Of a stretch of 64,000 nucleotides of DNA, positions 9,483 through 20,600 are shown one piece after another. Positions within the stretch are counted from its first letter, which is position 1. Every line of letters begins with the position of its first letter. The notes under the pieces were generated by a model. It was not told the DNA's origin. It did no database searches and saw only the letters and a program-made list of their open reading frames with translations. The DNA is from Aureococcus anophagefferens (lineage: Eukaryota > Sar > Pelagophyceae > Pelagomonadales > Pelagomonadaceae), in the NCBI RefSeq assembly GCF_000186865.1, contig NW_008705570.1, positions 323,261-387,260 on the forward strand, given 5' to 3'. The position numbers were made by a program, and so were the translations under genes.

Positions 9483-10986
9483 TGGCCGTGGCGGTGCGGG
9501 TCCCAGACCCAGAGGTTGCAGACCCACTTCTGGCCCTTGCGCACGGGCATGCCCGCGTGGAGCGCGAGGTCGTCGGCGTTGCCGTCGGGGAGCATGGAGT
9601 AGAAGAGGACCGCGTCGCCGCGCGCGGGGACGACCTGGACGCCCATGCCGTCGTTCGCCTTCGGGAAGGACGTCGCGCCGCCCTCCTCCGGGAGCTGGAT
9701 GTAGAGCAGCAGCGTCAGGAAGCGCTGCTGGGGCGTGCCGTCGTCGCCGAAGTCGTGGTGCGGCGCGTACTCCTGCGACCGGTCGTAGCGGACGACCTGG
9801 AGCTCCTCCGCGTTCTTGCCGGACCGCAGCAGGTCGTGGTCGATGCCCAGCACGTCCCCGAAGCGCTTGTAGATGTTCTCGAGGATGGGCGACGCGGACC
9901 GCCGGAGCCAGCCGTTCTCGGACGTCCGCGTCTTCGACGTGAAGCCGCCGCCCTGGCCGACCATCGACTTGCGCACGACCTTCGTCCCGAGCTCGATGAT
10001 GTGGTCGCACTCGAACTCGCTGAGCATCTCGCGCACGAGGAAGACGCGGGGGCCCGCGGGGGCGTGGCTGAGCACCTGCAGCGACAGCGCGAGGTCGCCG
10101 GAGTGCTTCTCGTCGTCGGAGACGTGGTACCTGGGCAGGAAAAGGGTGCGAAATTCCCAACTTCAAAGGCTCCTATCTCGGTCGTTTTCCGCTCGTTTCG
10201 GCTGATTTTTGGACGAGCGATCATCTCTCGGAGCGCTCTCGAAGCGTGGGTGCTGTTTCCGAAACGCGCGCGCGCGGAACACTCACGTTGAAGCGACGTT
10301 GAATCACCCTTTTGCTGCCCTGCGTGGTACGCGTGCGGACTCGCGACGACGTGCGTCTGCCCGAGAAACTCCGCGGGCCACATGTTGAGCACGGGCTTGG
10401 CGCGCGGGTAGTAGGCGAGCCAGGGGATGCCGTTCTCCGCGTCGTAGCGCTCCATGAACGCGACCTCCTCGAGCGACTTTTTGTAGTCTTCCGACGCGAC
10501 CGTCTCCGCGTCGTCGTCCGCGGGGGGGATGATGTACAGATTCGCGCCGGCCTTCATCGTGAAGCGGGCGATGCGCTGCTTCGTCTTCGGGTGCGTGAAG
10601 ATGAAGGAGTGGCCGTCGTAGGAGAGCGTCGACGACCGGCCGAGCGCGGGGATCATGCCGCTGTAGACGCCCTCGGGGGACCCGTCGTCCCAGCGCATCT
10701 CGAGCGCGTCGCGCCGGAAGTTGCGGAACTTGGCGCCCATGGACACGCCCCGCGCCTTCTTCGACTTCTTCGTGCTCGTCATGTACTTGAGCTCCTGGAT
10801 GCCCGTGCCCATGAGGTCCTCCAAAGTCGTCGACCCGCCGAGGGACCCCGTGTCGAGGAAGTGGGGGGCGCCCGTGTCGTGGGCACGCAGCGTCTCGCAG
10901 TCCGCGTCGGGGTGGACCGACGAGCAGTACTCGAGCGCGAGACCGCACCGCGCGGCCAGCGCCAGGACGGCGAATGCGCGGGCCAT
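9479..10986 (-). CDS. Secreted/ER 2OG-Fe(II) dioxygenase, prolyl 4-hydroxylase-like (introner-split)
   Basis: Exons on the minus strand are 10986-10331 and 10130-9479, giving 435 aa. The chosen ATG gives a signal peptide (ARAFAVLALAARCGLALE); an in-frame ATG lies six codons upstream at 11004. The C-terminal P4Hc domain has H-x-D in APHHDF (His343, Asp345), a distal His in LALHAGMPVRK (His410) and a following Lys for 2-oxoglutarate. The N-terminal ~220 residues contain a Tyr/Phe-rich region (GHSFIFTHPKTKQRIARF) that I do not recognise. The likely reaction is hydroxylation of proline in secreted or cell-wall proteins. Splicing restores PHAYHVSDDEKHSG across the insertion. The gene shares CTAG at 9479-9482 with the convergent phosphatase gene. 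Confidence 0.85.
10131..10322 (+). mobile_element. Introner, family A, antisense to its host gene
   Basis: Inverted termini are CTGGGCAGGAAAAG and CTTTTGCTGCCCTG. The flanking 8-bp duplications are identical: CGTGGTAC at 10123-10130 and 10323-10330 (GTACCACG on the gene strand). The gene-strand intron is 10330 down to 10131 (200 bp), GT from the duplication and AG from the terminus. The core GGCTGATTTTTGGACGAGCG is shared with the other copies. Confidence 0.92.
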
Positions 10987-11080
10987 ATTTTGCGGCAGTG
11001 GCAATCGGGCAGTGGTGCACGGGCCCGCCGTGCTGTGATCTTGCCGTGCTGTGCGCGTGCCGCCCTTCGCCTTCTGAACG
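10987..11080. promoter_or_regulatory. Very short divergent promoter
   Basis: About 75-94 bp separate the prolyl hydroxylase start (10986 or 11004, minus) from the glycosidase-like gene start (11081, plus). No TATA-like box stands out. Both genes encode secreted proteins, so co-regulation is possible. Confidence 0.35.
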
Positions 11081-14000
11081 ATGGCAGCGCATCATCTCCT
11101 CTGGGCTGCCTCGCTCCACGTCGTCGCGGCGCAGACGTGGCCGATCACGACGCTCGGCAATCACCGCTACAAGTTCACGGTCCCGGCGGCCTCGACCTTC
11201 CTCGTCGAGCTGCCCTGGCGCCGCACGGGCAATGACCGGCGTCCTGCGGCCGTGACGATGTTCGTTACCGACGCATTTGGTAGGCAACGACAAGAACATC
11301 AGCCTGGGCGCCGTCGCCGTCCTGCCCGCGTCCGCGGACGTCGCGGGCCTCGACGCCGCCGTCGAAAACTGCGCGGTCCTCCGCGCGGACCGCACGAGCG
11401 GGCTCGTGGCCGTCGACGGCGCGGCGCTCGCGGCCGGCGCGACGGCCTACGCGTACTACCTCCCGTTCGAGCGCACGGGCGGCGTCTACGGCATGAACGT
11501 CGCGTACCTCCGCGCGGCGGACCTGCCGGCGCCGGACGCGGCGTGGCTCGCGGCGGCGCGCGCCGCGCCCGCGCTCCCGACCGCGTCGTCGCCGACCTAC
11601 GAGGCCCGCACGGCCTTCGACGCCTTCGACGACATGGAGCGCACCGCGAGCCGGGGCGAGGTCGCGGCCCTCGTCGCCGCGCATTCGGACCCGTTCCTCC
11701 TCTTCCCGGAGCCGCGGTCGCGGCCGATCCGCATGGTCTTCCACCCCGCGGACGCGGCCGATCCCCTGCCGGACCTGCCCGCGTCCTGGGCGACCGCCGG
11801 CCCCGGGGACACGCTCGACGCGGGCGCGTTCAAGCGCGGCGAGTACGGCGTGTTCCAGATCGGCGTCTTCGCTTCCCTGAAAAACGCGACGAACGTGACG
11901 TACGCCGCGCGCGGCTTTCCCTACGCCGTCAACTGCTTCAACGTCGAGGGCGTCGACGACGCGGGCCGGCCCTTCGCGCGCACCTATGCCGTGCCGCACC
12001 TGCAGGTCGGGGCGCTCTGGTTCGGGATGCAGGTGCCCGCGGACGCGCCGTTCGGCGCCGGCGGCGGCGCCGTCGACGTCCTCGTGGCGGGCGACGTCGT
12101 CGGATCCGTCGAGGTGTCGTTCCGTGTCAACGGCACCGCTCCGGACGGCGGCGACGGCGACTTGCGGACCCTGTCGCGGTCGCGGTGGCTCGACAGCCGC
12201 GTGGGGCAGACGAATACGACGGCCGAGCGCCACACGCCCGTCGTCGTCGACAAGGAGCGACGGACGCTCGAGACCTGGGCGGCGCGCGTCGTCCTGGGCG
12301 CCGACGGCCTGCCGACGGCGATCGCCCGCAAGGGCAAGAACATGCTCGCCGGCGCCGTCTCCCTCCTCGACGCGACGGCGTGCGAGCCGCTCGCGTGGAC
12401 GACACTGACGGACGACCTCGTCGCCTGGACCGCCGCGTGCGCCGAACAGACCGTCGCCGCGTCTCTGGATGCCGACGGCACGCTCCTCTTCGACGTCCGC
12501 GTCGAGAGCGCTCGCGCGGACGACGTCGCGCTCACGGTCCCGCTGAACGCGACGCTGGCAAAATACTCAATGGGTCTGGGGGTTCCCGGCGGGACGCGGC
12601 GCGACATGGCGTGGCGCTGGCGCGCGGGCCCCGTCGACGCGACGCCGAGCGGCTACGCCAATTACCTCGTCTGGCTCGGGAACGTCGACCTCGGGCTCCG
12701 CGTCAAGCTTCTGGGACAGGAGGACTCGTGGCTCGGCGCGCTGCATTCCATCGTGAGTGACGATCAGGTGCCGACGGACAGCTGGGCCGGCGTCCCCGCG
12801 GCCGGCGGACCTGCGGGCCTGCGCCCCGACGGCGTCACGCCGCTCGTCTGCGACGGGAACTGCACGCGCTTTACGGGGGGCGTCAACGTCTCCGAGGCGG
12901 CGCCGGGCGTCGTCGACGTCGTCGCGTTCCGCGGCGCGCCCCTCGCGGCACCGGCCTCGTTCCGATTCGAGCTGGCCATCTCGCCGACGAACGCGCTGGA
13001 CACGGCGGCGCACTTCGGCGACCTTGGCCGTCGTGCCCAGCGTCCCGCGGCTGAGATGGGTGTCGAGAGCTTTTGACCGGGGAGAACGAAGAACATGTGT
13101 CACCGGCACACGTTTGTAGGGCACTACCAGTGGTCGGCGTTCGCGCCTCCGAACGCGACGGAGCTCTTCGACGCGGGCGTCCGCGTGTTGAACGTCCACC
13201 AGGGCGTCGACGTCGTCAACCCCTACATCAACTACCCCTTCGAGCCGGAGAGCGTCGCGCCGCTGTCGACCATCGCGGACGCCATGCACGCGCGCGGGGG
13301 GCGGGTGAAGCTCTACTACACGACGCGCGAGCTCAGCGACCACGCGGAGATCATCTGGCTCCTCAAGGCGCTCGGCGACGAGGTGCTCGACGGGGACGGG
13401 GGCGTCGCGGGTTTTCGGAACACGGCGGAGAAGGTCGGCGGCGCGAGCTGGCTCCAGGAGCACCTGCACAGCGGCTACTCGGTGTGCTGGTCGACGCCAG
13501 GGCAGCGCAAGAGAGCGAAATTCCCAACTTCAAAGGCTCCGATCTCGGCCATTTTCCACTCGTTTCGGCTGGCTTTTGGACGAGCGATCATCTCTCGGAA
13601 CGGTCTCGAAGCGTGGATGTGTTTTCCGTAACGCGCGCGCGCGCGGAACACTCACGTTGAAGCGACGTTGAATCTCTCTCTCTTGTCCTGCCCAGGTCGA
13701 CGCCGCCCGCGAACCTGACGTCGACGGAGCTGCTCGACGCCGCGGTCTGCGACTCGCAGACGCGCGACCCGCACCAGCGCTGGTCCAACTTCTACGTCGA
13801 GGGCCTGCGCTGGCTCGTGGAGGAGAAACCCCGCGTCGACGGCCTCTACCTCGACGGCGTCGCGTACGACCGCCTCACGCTCAAGCGCGCGCGGAAGCTC
13901 ATGGACGACGCGAAGCCGGGCTGCCTCGTCGATCTCCACTCCGGCAACAACCTGGACCTTCGGTGCGTGGCCTCTCCCGCGGCACCCCTACGTCGAGAGG

Positions 14001-14658
14001 CGCGCGCAGGTACGGAGACGTCTCCCCGGCTTTGCAGTACATGCACCTGTTCCCCTACATGGACTCGCTGATGCTCGGCGAGGGCTACGCGCCGGGCTAC
14101 GACCGGCCGGCGGGCGTCCCGGGCGGCGGGCCCGACTGGTGGCTCGTGGAGGTCAGCGGCATCCCCTTTGGGCTCATGAACGACATGCTCGGCGCGTCGG
14201 CGTCGCAGCTCTGGCGCGGCTTCGTCTTCGGGTCCGTCACGCGCCTCCCCTACAGCAGCCTCGCGTCGAACCAGCAGGTCTGGAAGGTCTGGGACGACTA
14301 CGAGCTCGAGACGGCGGAGATGATCGGCTTCTGGGACGACGCGGGCCCGGCCGTATCGCCCGCCGCGGGCTGCGGCGGCGGCGGCGCGCTCGCGGCGACG
14401 GCCTACGTCCACGCGGGGAACGTGACCCTCGTCGCCGTCGCGTCCTGGGCCAACGCCACGCTCACCTGCGACCTGGTCGTCGACGTCGCGCGCCTCGGCC
14501 TCGACCGCGTGACCGTCGCGGTCGCGCCGGCCATCCCCGCGGCGCCCGTGCCCGGCTTCTCCTTCCAGGCCGCGGCGACCTACGCGGTCCACGACGGGAA
14601 GGTCCGCGGCGTCACGGTCCCGCCCCAGCGCGCCATCCTCATCGAGCTCCGCAATTGA
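11081..14658 (+). CDS. Secreted glycoside-hydrolase-like protein (DUF6067/GH123-like), five exons
   Basis: Proposed exons are 11081-11228, 11284-13029, 13120-13489, 13696-13966 and 14038-14658, giving 1051 aa with frame kept throughout. A signal peptide opens it (AAHHLLWAASLHVVAAQ). The N-terminal half is beta-rich with many N-x-S/T sites. The C-terminal half reads as a TIM-barrel hydrolase: VLNVHQGVDVVNPYINYPF, RVKLYYTTRELSDHAEIIW, DGLYLDGVAYDRLT and FGSVTRLPYSS. This matches my recollection of bacterial DUF6067/GH123-like proteins; the carboxylates in LYLDGVAYD are plausible active-site residues. Intron 1 is a short introner, intron 3 a family A introner, and introns 2 (13030-13119) and 4 (13967-14037) are ordinary GT-AG. 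The substrate is unknown. Exon 1-2 joining by precise excision gives RTGNDKNISLG. Confidence 0.7.
11237..11283 (+). mobile_element. Short introner, family C (47-bp body)
   Basis: The body begins CGGCGTCCTGCGGCCGTGAC and ends ATTTGGTAG. It is flanked by 8-bp duplications GCAATGAC (11229-11236) and GCAACGAC (11284-11291), 7 of 8 identical. The first 22 bases match the element at 39693 at all but one position. Either GC-AG splicing (11229-11283, exact excision) or GT-AG splicing (11241-11283) keeps the frame. Confidence 0.65.
13498..13695 (+). mobile_element. Introner, family A, sense orientation
   Basis: Termini are CAGGGCAGCGCAAGAGAG and CTTGTCCTGCCCAG. The identical 8-bp duplication GTCGACGC lies at 13490-13497 and 13696-13703. 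The intron is 13490-13695 (206 bp). Removing it joins VCW to STPPANLTS in frame in the glycosidase-like gene. Confidence 0.92.
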
Positions 14659-14783
14659 GACGCGCACGTATTGCTCTTGTACATAGAGGGGTAGGATTTT
14701 GACTCAAAATTTGAGCGATTTTGCCTTGCGGATCGAGGCTCAAGGAGCGACGCCCTCGCCCCGTAAAGCACGCGCGCCGAGTC

Positions 14784-15845
14784 ATGTCGTGGCAGGAGAA
14801 GAAGTTGGAGTATGAGAATCGCATGGCCCGAGCGAGGGGCAAAAAACTCGACACTCTCAAGACCTGCACGATCTGCGGCGCCGACAAGGCCAAGGCTTGC
14901 GCAGGTTGCGGCACGACGGCCTACTGTTCGACGGACTGCCAACGCATCGACTGGCGCGACCGGGGCCACCGGAAGGTCTGCAAGAAGGTCCAGGCCGCGG
15001 AGGCGGCGCGGGCGGAAGCGCCGACGCCCCCGCCGTCGCCGCCGCGCGAGGTGTTCTACGGCCCCGCGCCGCGGTCGCACGCCGACGAGGTCCGCGCGCG
15101 CATCGCCGCGGAACACGAGGCGGCCCGCGCGCGGCGCGAGGCGAACCCGGAGCCCGAGCCCCTGTCGGCGCGGTTTGGGTCGCGGTGCCCGATCTGTCTC
15201 GAGGAGTGGGACGTGAATGTTCCGGGCATGTTTCGCGTCTGTTGCTGCCGAAAGGTCTGCCGATCGTGCGAGGACAAGATCGAAGCCGTGTGTCCCCTCT
15301 GTCGTGTACCGCGCACGAAAACCAATGCGGAAGCACTCGCGCAACTTCGCCGCCACGTTGAGAACGAGGTGCCAGAAGCAATTACGCATTTGGGAATTGT
15401 GTACCGCGAAGGTCGGTGGGGCCTCGTGAAATCCGATAAGAAAGCCGCGAAGATTTGGAAGCGCGCCGTGGAGCTCGGGGACGTGGACGCGATGGTATTT
15501 CTTGGGGAAATGTACGAGGATGGGGAAGGCGTCAAGCTGGAGAAAGAGAAGGCGGAGCGGCTGTATCAGGCGGCCGCGGACCGGGGCGACGCGATCGGGC
15601 AAAACAATTTGGGGCTTTTACTTTACTCTGAGAAGAAACATGAAGAAGCGTTCCGGTACTTCGTGCTCGCGGCGGATCAAAGCTATACCACTGCAGAGAC
15701 CAACCTTGGCGGCCGGTACTTGGACGGAAAAGGCACGGAAGTCGACCTCGGCAAAGCCAGATACTGGCTCGAGCGCGCCGCTGCCAAGGGCTACGAGAGA
15801 GCTATAGAGGACCTCGCGCGCCTCGACGCGCGAGATATTGCCTAA
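14784..15845 (+). CDS. MYND/RING-like/Sel1-repeat protein, copy 1
   Basis: The protein is 353 aa; the ATG at 14784 (MSWQEKKLEYENR) is chosen because upstream in-frame triplets are not ATG. A MYND-type finger covers residues ~27-66 (CTICGADKAKACAGCGTTAY, CSTDCQRIDWRDRGHRKVC). A second Cys-rich module resembles a compact RING (CPICLEEWDV, CCCRKVCRSCEDKIEAVC, PLC). Four or more Sel1-like repeats follow (A-x-x-x-L-G-x-x-Y-x-x-G). Sel1 arrays usually scaffold protein complexes and RING-like modules often recruit E2 enzymes, so an E3 or adaptor role is possible but unproven. The next gene is a tandem duplicate with the same order and near-identical linker (FYGPAPRSHADE). GC content is lower than in the flanks. 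Confidence 0.85.
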   Translation: MSWQEKKLEYENRMARARGKKLDTLKTCTICGADKAKACAGCGTTAYCSTDCQRIDWRDRGHRKVCKKVQAAEAARAEAPTPPPSPPREVFYGPAPRSHADEVRARIAAEHEAARARREANPEPEPLSARFGSRCPICLEEWDVNVPGMFRVCCCRKVCRSCEDKIEAVCPLCRVPRTKTNAEALAQLRRHVENEVPEAITHLGIVYREGRWGLVKSDKKAAKIWKRAVELGDVDAMVFLGEMYEDGEGVKLEKEKAERLYQAAADRGDAIGQNNLGLLLYSEKKHEEAFRYFVLAADQSYTTAETNLGGRYLDGKGTEVDLGKARYWLERAAAKGYERAIEDLARLDARDIA

Positions 15846-16058
15846 GTCTTTGCGCCGCGTCGTCGCCCGAGCCTCTAGCCCGAGCCCGGGATGCTGCGCT
15901 TGCGCGCGGGCGAGTCGTGCTTGGCGCTGCCGCGTTCCTCTCCGCGCCTGCCTAAGTCTTTGCGCCGCGTCGTCGCCCGAGCCTCTAGCCCGAGCCCGGG
16001 ATGCTGCGCTTGCGCGCGGGCGAGTCGTGCTTGGCGCTGCCGCGTTCCTCTCCGCGCC
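15841..16058 (+). repeat. 110-bp tandem duplication downstream of copy 1 of the MYND/Sel1 gene
   Basis: Two nearly identical 110-bp units (15841-15950 and 15951-16058) start inside the stop codon of the first gene (CCTAAGTCTTTGCGCCGCGT). A diverged copy of the same block follows the stop of the second gene at 17321-17390. The block therefore looks like ancestral 3' UTR that was duplicated with, and again after, the gene. From 16059 to 16255 I see only a short open stretch and the likely promoter of copy 2. Confidence 0.85.
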
Positions 16059-16255
16059 GACCTTCGCGGTCTGGTGCTTCGCGTTCCTGAACCCCAAGCC
16101 CGCCGGGCGCAAGGCGACGACGCCGCCGAGGGGGGCATGGAGAACGGCATGAACGCGATGCGCTAGGGGTGGGCTTGGGCGGTAGTTTTGAGCGATTTTG
16201 CCATTGTCGCCCAGCTTTGAGGCGACGCCATCGCGAGGAGAGCAGACGCACGATC

Positions 16256-17323
16256 ATGAAGGCCGAGTACGTCGAGAAGCAGCGCGAATACGAAGAGAAG
16301 AAGGCGCGGGCGAAAGCGCTACAGCTGCGTTTGACGTGCACGATTTGTGGGGCGAAACCGAGAACCTTGCTGAACTGTCCGTGCGGAACTACGCAGTATT
16401 GTTCGACTGAATGCCAACGCATCGACTGGCGCGACCGGGGTCACCGAAAGGCGTGCAAGAAGATCCGAAGCGAGCGCGCGGCGGAGGAGGCACGGGCCGA
16501 GGCGCCGACGCCCCCCCCGAAGCCCGTCTTCTACGGCCCCGCGCCGCGGTCGCACGCCGACGAGATCCGCGCGCGCATCGCGGCGGAGCACGAAGCGGCG
16601 CGGGCGCGGCGCGAGGCGAACCCGGAGCCTGAGCCGGCGTCGGCGCGGTACGGGTCGCGGTGCCCGATCTGCCTCGAGGAGTGGGACGTGAATGCTGCGG
16701 GCGTGCTTCTCGTCTGTTGCTGCAGGACGGTCTGCCAATCGTGCGAGGACAAGATCGGACTCGAGGCGTGTGCTCTCTGTCGCATGCCGCGCGCAAAAAG
16801 CAATGCGGAGCAGCTCGCGCGTCTTCGCCGCCATGTGGAGAACGAGGTGCCTGAAGCAATTACGTTTTTGGGAGCCGCGTACAGCCGCGGTCGGATGGGC
16901 CTCGTGAAATCCGATAAGAAAGCCGCGAAAATTTACCGTCGCGCCGCGGAGCTCGGCGACGTGGAAGCGATGGTAGCTCTTGCGGAATTGCATAAGACTG
17001 GAAGTGGCGTCAAGCTGGACAATAAGAAGGCGATGAAACTGTGTCGCATGGCCGCAGATCGGGGCGACGCGGTCGCACAAAACAATGTAGCGTTTTTACT
17101 TGATTCTGAGACGAAATTTGAAGAGGCGTTCCGGTACTTCGCGCTCGCGGCGGATCAAGGCTATACCGCTGGAGAGCTCAACCTAGGCTTTTGTTACAGG
17201 GGCGGAGAAGGCACGGAAGTCGACCTCGGCAAAGCCAGATACTGGTTTGAGCGCGCCGCTGCCAAGGGCGACGAGACAGCTATAAACGCCCTCGCGGACC
17301 TCGACGCGCGAAATATAGCCTAA
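16256..17323 (+). CDS. MYND/RING-like/Sel1-repeat protein, copy 2
   Basis: The protein is 355 aa, starting MKAEYVEKQREYEEKK at ATG 16256. Domain order is as in the preceding gene: MYND finger (CTICGAKPRTLLNCPCGTTQ, CSTECQRIDWRDRGHRKAC), acidic/Pro linker, RING-like module (CPICLEEWDVN, CCCRTVCQSCEDKIGLEAC), then Sel1-like repeats (VEAMVALAELHKTGSGVKL, AVAQNNVAFLLDSETKFEEA). The strongest conservation between copies is in the zinc fingers and linker; the Sel1 solvent face has diverged, which would suit different partners. Function is inferred only as adaptor or ubiquitin-related. The stop TAA is followed by the same 3' block as copy 1. Confidence 0.85.
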   Translation: MKAEYVEKQREYEEKKARAKALQLRLTCTICGAKPRTLLNCPCGTTQYCSTECQRIDWRDRGHRKACKKIRSERAAEEARAEAPTPPPKPVFYGPAPRSHADEIRARIAAEHEAARARREANPEPEPASARYGSRCPICLEEWDVNAAGVLLVCCCRTVCQSCEDKIGLEACALCRMPRAKSNAEQLARLRRHVENEVPEAITFLGAAYSRGRMGLVKSDKKAAKIYRRAAELGDVEAMVALAELHKTGSGVKLDNKKAMKLCRMAADRGDAVAQNNVAFLLDSETKFEEAFRYFALAADQGYTAGELNLGFCYRGGEGTEVDLGKARYWFERAAAKGDETAINALADLDARNIA

Positions 17324-17670
17324 GTATTTACGCCGCGTCGTCGCCCGAGCCCGGGATGCTGCGCTTGCGCGCGGGCGAGTCGCGCTCGCCTTGGCGTCGT
17401 CGTGGCCCGCGAACATGAATTAAGAAATGTTAACGCTCGTGAGAAGGACACGGATCGGAGGGCGGACGACGTGGGGTCGAGGCTCGAGGCGGCCTGAACA
17501 GACCCGGAAAGGAAAGGAAAGGAAGCTTGCCGTCGCGCTCGGGACCGGAGGACGGGCGACGTAGGGTCGACGTCGGGGCGGTCCGAGCAGACTCGGGAAA
17601 GAAGCGGAGCGGCGTTGGACAACAAGGACGAGAGACCTCGGGGCGGAACGCCGCCGCGCGGGGAGGACGC
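17324..17670. other. Convergent intergenic region
   Basis: This holds the 3' flanks of the Sel1 gene and the giant receptor gene. It includes the diverged third copy of the 110-bp block near 17321-17390. Beyond purine-rich runs (GGAAAGGAAAGGAAAGGAAG near 17510) I see no gene. Confidence 0.5.
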
Positions 17671-20600
17671 TCACGCGGGGTGCACGAGCGCGTCGCGCGG
17701 CGAGCCGCGGGGCCGCGGCGCGCGCGCGCGGGCGACGCCGAGGTCGCCTGGGCGCATGAGGAGGAACTCGAGGAGGTAGAGCGCGATGTCCCTCGGGAGG
17801 AGCGAGAGCACGGAGCCGGTGTCGGCGCGGCCGATCTCGACGAGCCGCAGGCGCGCGTAGAGCCGGGGCCAGCGGTCGTCGAAGATGCCGAGGCCGCGGA
17901 GCGCGCGGCGCTCGCGCTTGCCCCGGAGGAAGGTCTCGAGGGCCGCCGTGCCCCGCAGCGACGCCTTGGACGCGGAGTACTCGAGGTGCGCCTCGTGGAG
18001 CCGCGCCTCCGCCGCGAGGCGCCGGGCGTCGTCGCGCGCGCGCGCGCCCGCCGCGGACGCGCGGAGTTCGGCCTTGGCCTCGCGGAAGCGCTGCCGCGCG
18101 TTCATGGCCACGAGCACGGCGGACCGCGCGTCCTCGTAGGCCCGCGCGTCGACCGTCGCCGCCTTGACGATAAAGGACGTCGCCGACGTGTACTGGAGCC
18201 GCCCCGCGGCCTCGAGCTCGTCGCGGTCGCGCGGGCCGGGCGCCCAGCCGGGCCACCGCGGTCGGGCGCCGTCGTCGCCCGCGGGCTCCTTGACGCAGAT
18301 GAGCCAGAGCCGCTCGAAGGGCAGGGGCACCTGGGACGCGAGCGCGAGCACGTCCGACGGCTCCGGCCGGAGGCTCGACGTGTAGACGCACCACCGCGAC
18401 AGCGTGCCGTCCGCGCCGACGTCGAGCTGGCCGCCCGCGACGCGGCGCGCGCGCGACATCGCGTCGAGCGCCGCCGCGCCCGCCTGCCCCTCGCCCAGGG
18501 CGTCGGGCGGGGGCAGGCCCACGAGGTGGTGCCAGCACTCGCCGCAGCCGAAGATGGAGCCCGCGGCGAGCGGCGTCGCGGCGCGGACGACGGCGGCCGC
18601 GCGCTCCGTCTCTCCGGGCGCGCGCGCGAAGACGTGCGTCGTCGTCGGCAGGCGCGCGCCGCCGGAGGCCATCTGGGTCACGTAGGGCGCCTCGAGGCGC
18701 GGGATGTGCTCGACGCCGGGCAGGGGCCGGTAGACGGACCCCTCGAGCGCGCCGGACGCGGCGACGTAGCGGAGGAGGAAGACGTCCGCGGCGCCGCGCG
18801 CGATGACCCAGGGGTAGGCCCGGGGCTCGTCGCGCGCGTCCCGCGGCGTGCCGCGGGACCGCGCGCTCTCGATCTCGAGGCGGTCCATGGCGTCGCCGAT
18901 GTTCTCGATCGCGGGGCGCGGCGGCAGGAGCAGCGCCTCGAGGTGCGTCCGCGACCGCCGCGCGGGCCGGTCGTCGCCGCCGCGCGGCGTCCGCGGCGAC
19001 TCGGCGTAGTAGCCCCGGGGCGTCCGGGGGCTCGCGTCGCCGTCGAAGGACACGCGCGGCGACCGCCGCGGCGACGGCGCGCCGCCGTCGAAGGACACGC
19101 GCGGCGACCGGCGCCGCGCGCCGCGCGCCGCGGCGTCGCTCAGCGCCACGGCCTCGCGGAGCTGGGCGTCGCTGAGCACGTTGCCGACGAGGGCGACGCG
19201 CGCGGCGCCGCCCGCGCCGCCGAAGCGGAGCGCGTGGACGACGACGGACGCGAACTCGCCGCCGCCGGGCCGCCGGAGCCAGAGCGTGAAGGGCCGCGGC
19301 GCGCGCGCGGCCTCGACGACGCGCCGGATCTCGCGCCGCGCGTGGCCCAGGTCGCCCGCGGACCGGAACTCGAGGTCGTCGAGCGCCGCGCCGCGCCGCA
19401 CGGCCGCGGCGGACCGCGCGCCGCGCGACGCGAACGCGACGCGGCCCGCGCCGTCGAGGCCCAGCGCGAAGAGCGGCAGCGCCTCGAGGTCGCGCACGGG
19501 CAGCCCCAGGTAGCCCTGGAGCAGGGTTTCGCTCGCCTGGGCGTCGCCCGCGAACTCGCCGACGTCGACCTCGATGCCCGCCTCGTCCGCGTCCGCGGCG
19601 TCGGCGCCGGCGCCGGCGCCGTAGTCGACGAAGGTCGGCATGGCCGCGCGGCCCGTCGCCGCACCGAGGAGCCAGCGCGGCACGGCGCCCGCGTCGGGCC
19701 CGCCGAGGTCCACGGCCCGCAGCGGGTTCCGCGGGCTCCGCGCGCGGCCCCGGCGCTCCGCGGCCTCGAACTGGAGGCGGCACTCCTCGAAGATGCGCCC
19801 CAGCGCCGCCACGAGGCGCGCGGCGAGCACGCGGTCGTCGCCCCGGTCGAAGACGCCCGCGAGGGGCGGCAGCAGGTGCTTCGTCGTCACGCGGGGCCCC
19901 ACGCCGGGCGACGCCGGGTCCTCGTGGCACCGAAACCGCACGTTCCGCGGCCCGGGCCGCCAGCCCGCGCCGCCGCGGCCGTACTTGGGGCTGAGCGCGG
20001 CGCAGAGCTCGAGGCGGCTCCAGGCCCGCGCGAGGTAGCTGTGGAGCGTGCCCGGCAGCGCCCCCGGCGGCTCCGCGCCGTGACCGTAGAGGCGGCTCCA
20101 GGCCGCCGGCGACCGCACGAGGGGCACGAAGCGCGAGCACAAATTCGCGTAGCAGCAGAGCGACGCCAGGGCCCGCCGCCGCTTCGCGCCCGGCTCCTGG
20201 GGCACGCACAGGTAGTCGAGCCAGATCCAGACCTCCGCGTGGCCCACGCCGACGTGGCGGTCGAGCGACTGGAGCCAGCGGAGCTTCGTATTGGCGTGGT
20301 TGTCCGGGTGGTCCGCGCCCTCCCACTCGTGGCTCACGAAGAAGGACGCGGCGCTGTGGGGGCTCCGCGACGTCGCCGTGAGCTCCTCGAGGAGGCCGAG
20401 GCGCTTCGCGCGGCCGTGGCTCACGAGGCGCCCGAGCGTCCGGAGCCGCGACAGCGACACGACGTAGCAGGGGTAGTGGGCGACGAGGGGGCTGATGCGC
20501 AGCTCCGCGGACCCGAAGAGCCGCGGCTCGACGCGCTCGTAGAGGCGGCCCGCGCCCGCCGCGACGGGGCTCGCGCAGACGCGGAGCGTCTTCGTCCGCA

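Noticed and set aside
13030..13119. Glycosidase-like intron 2 as an introner
   Set aside because: No convincing 8-bp duplication and no shared termini; it looks like an ordinary GT-AG intron.
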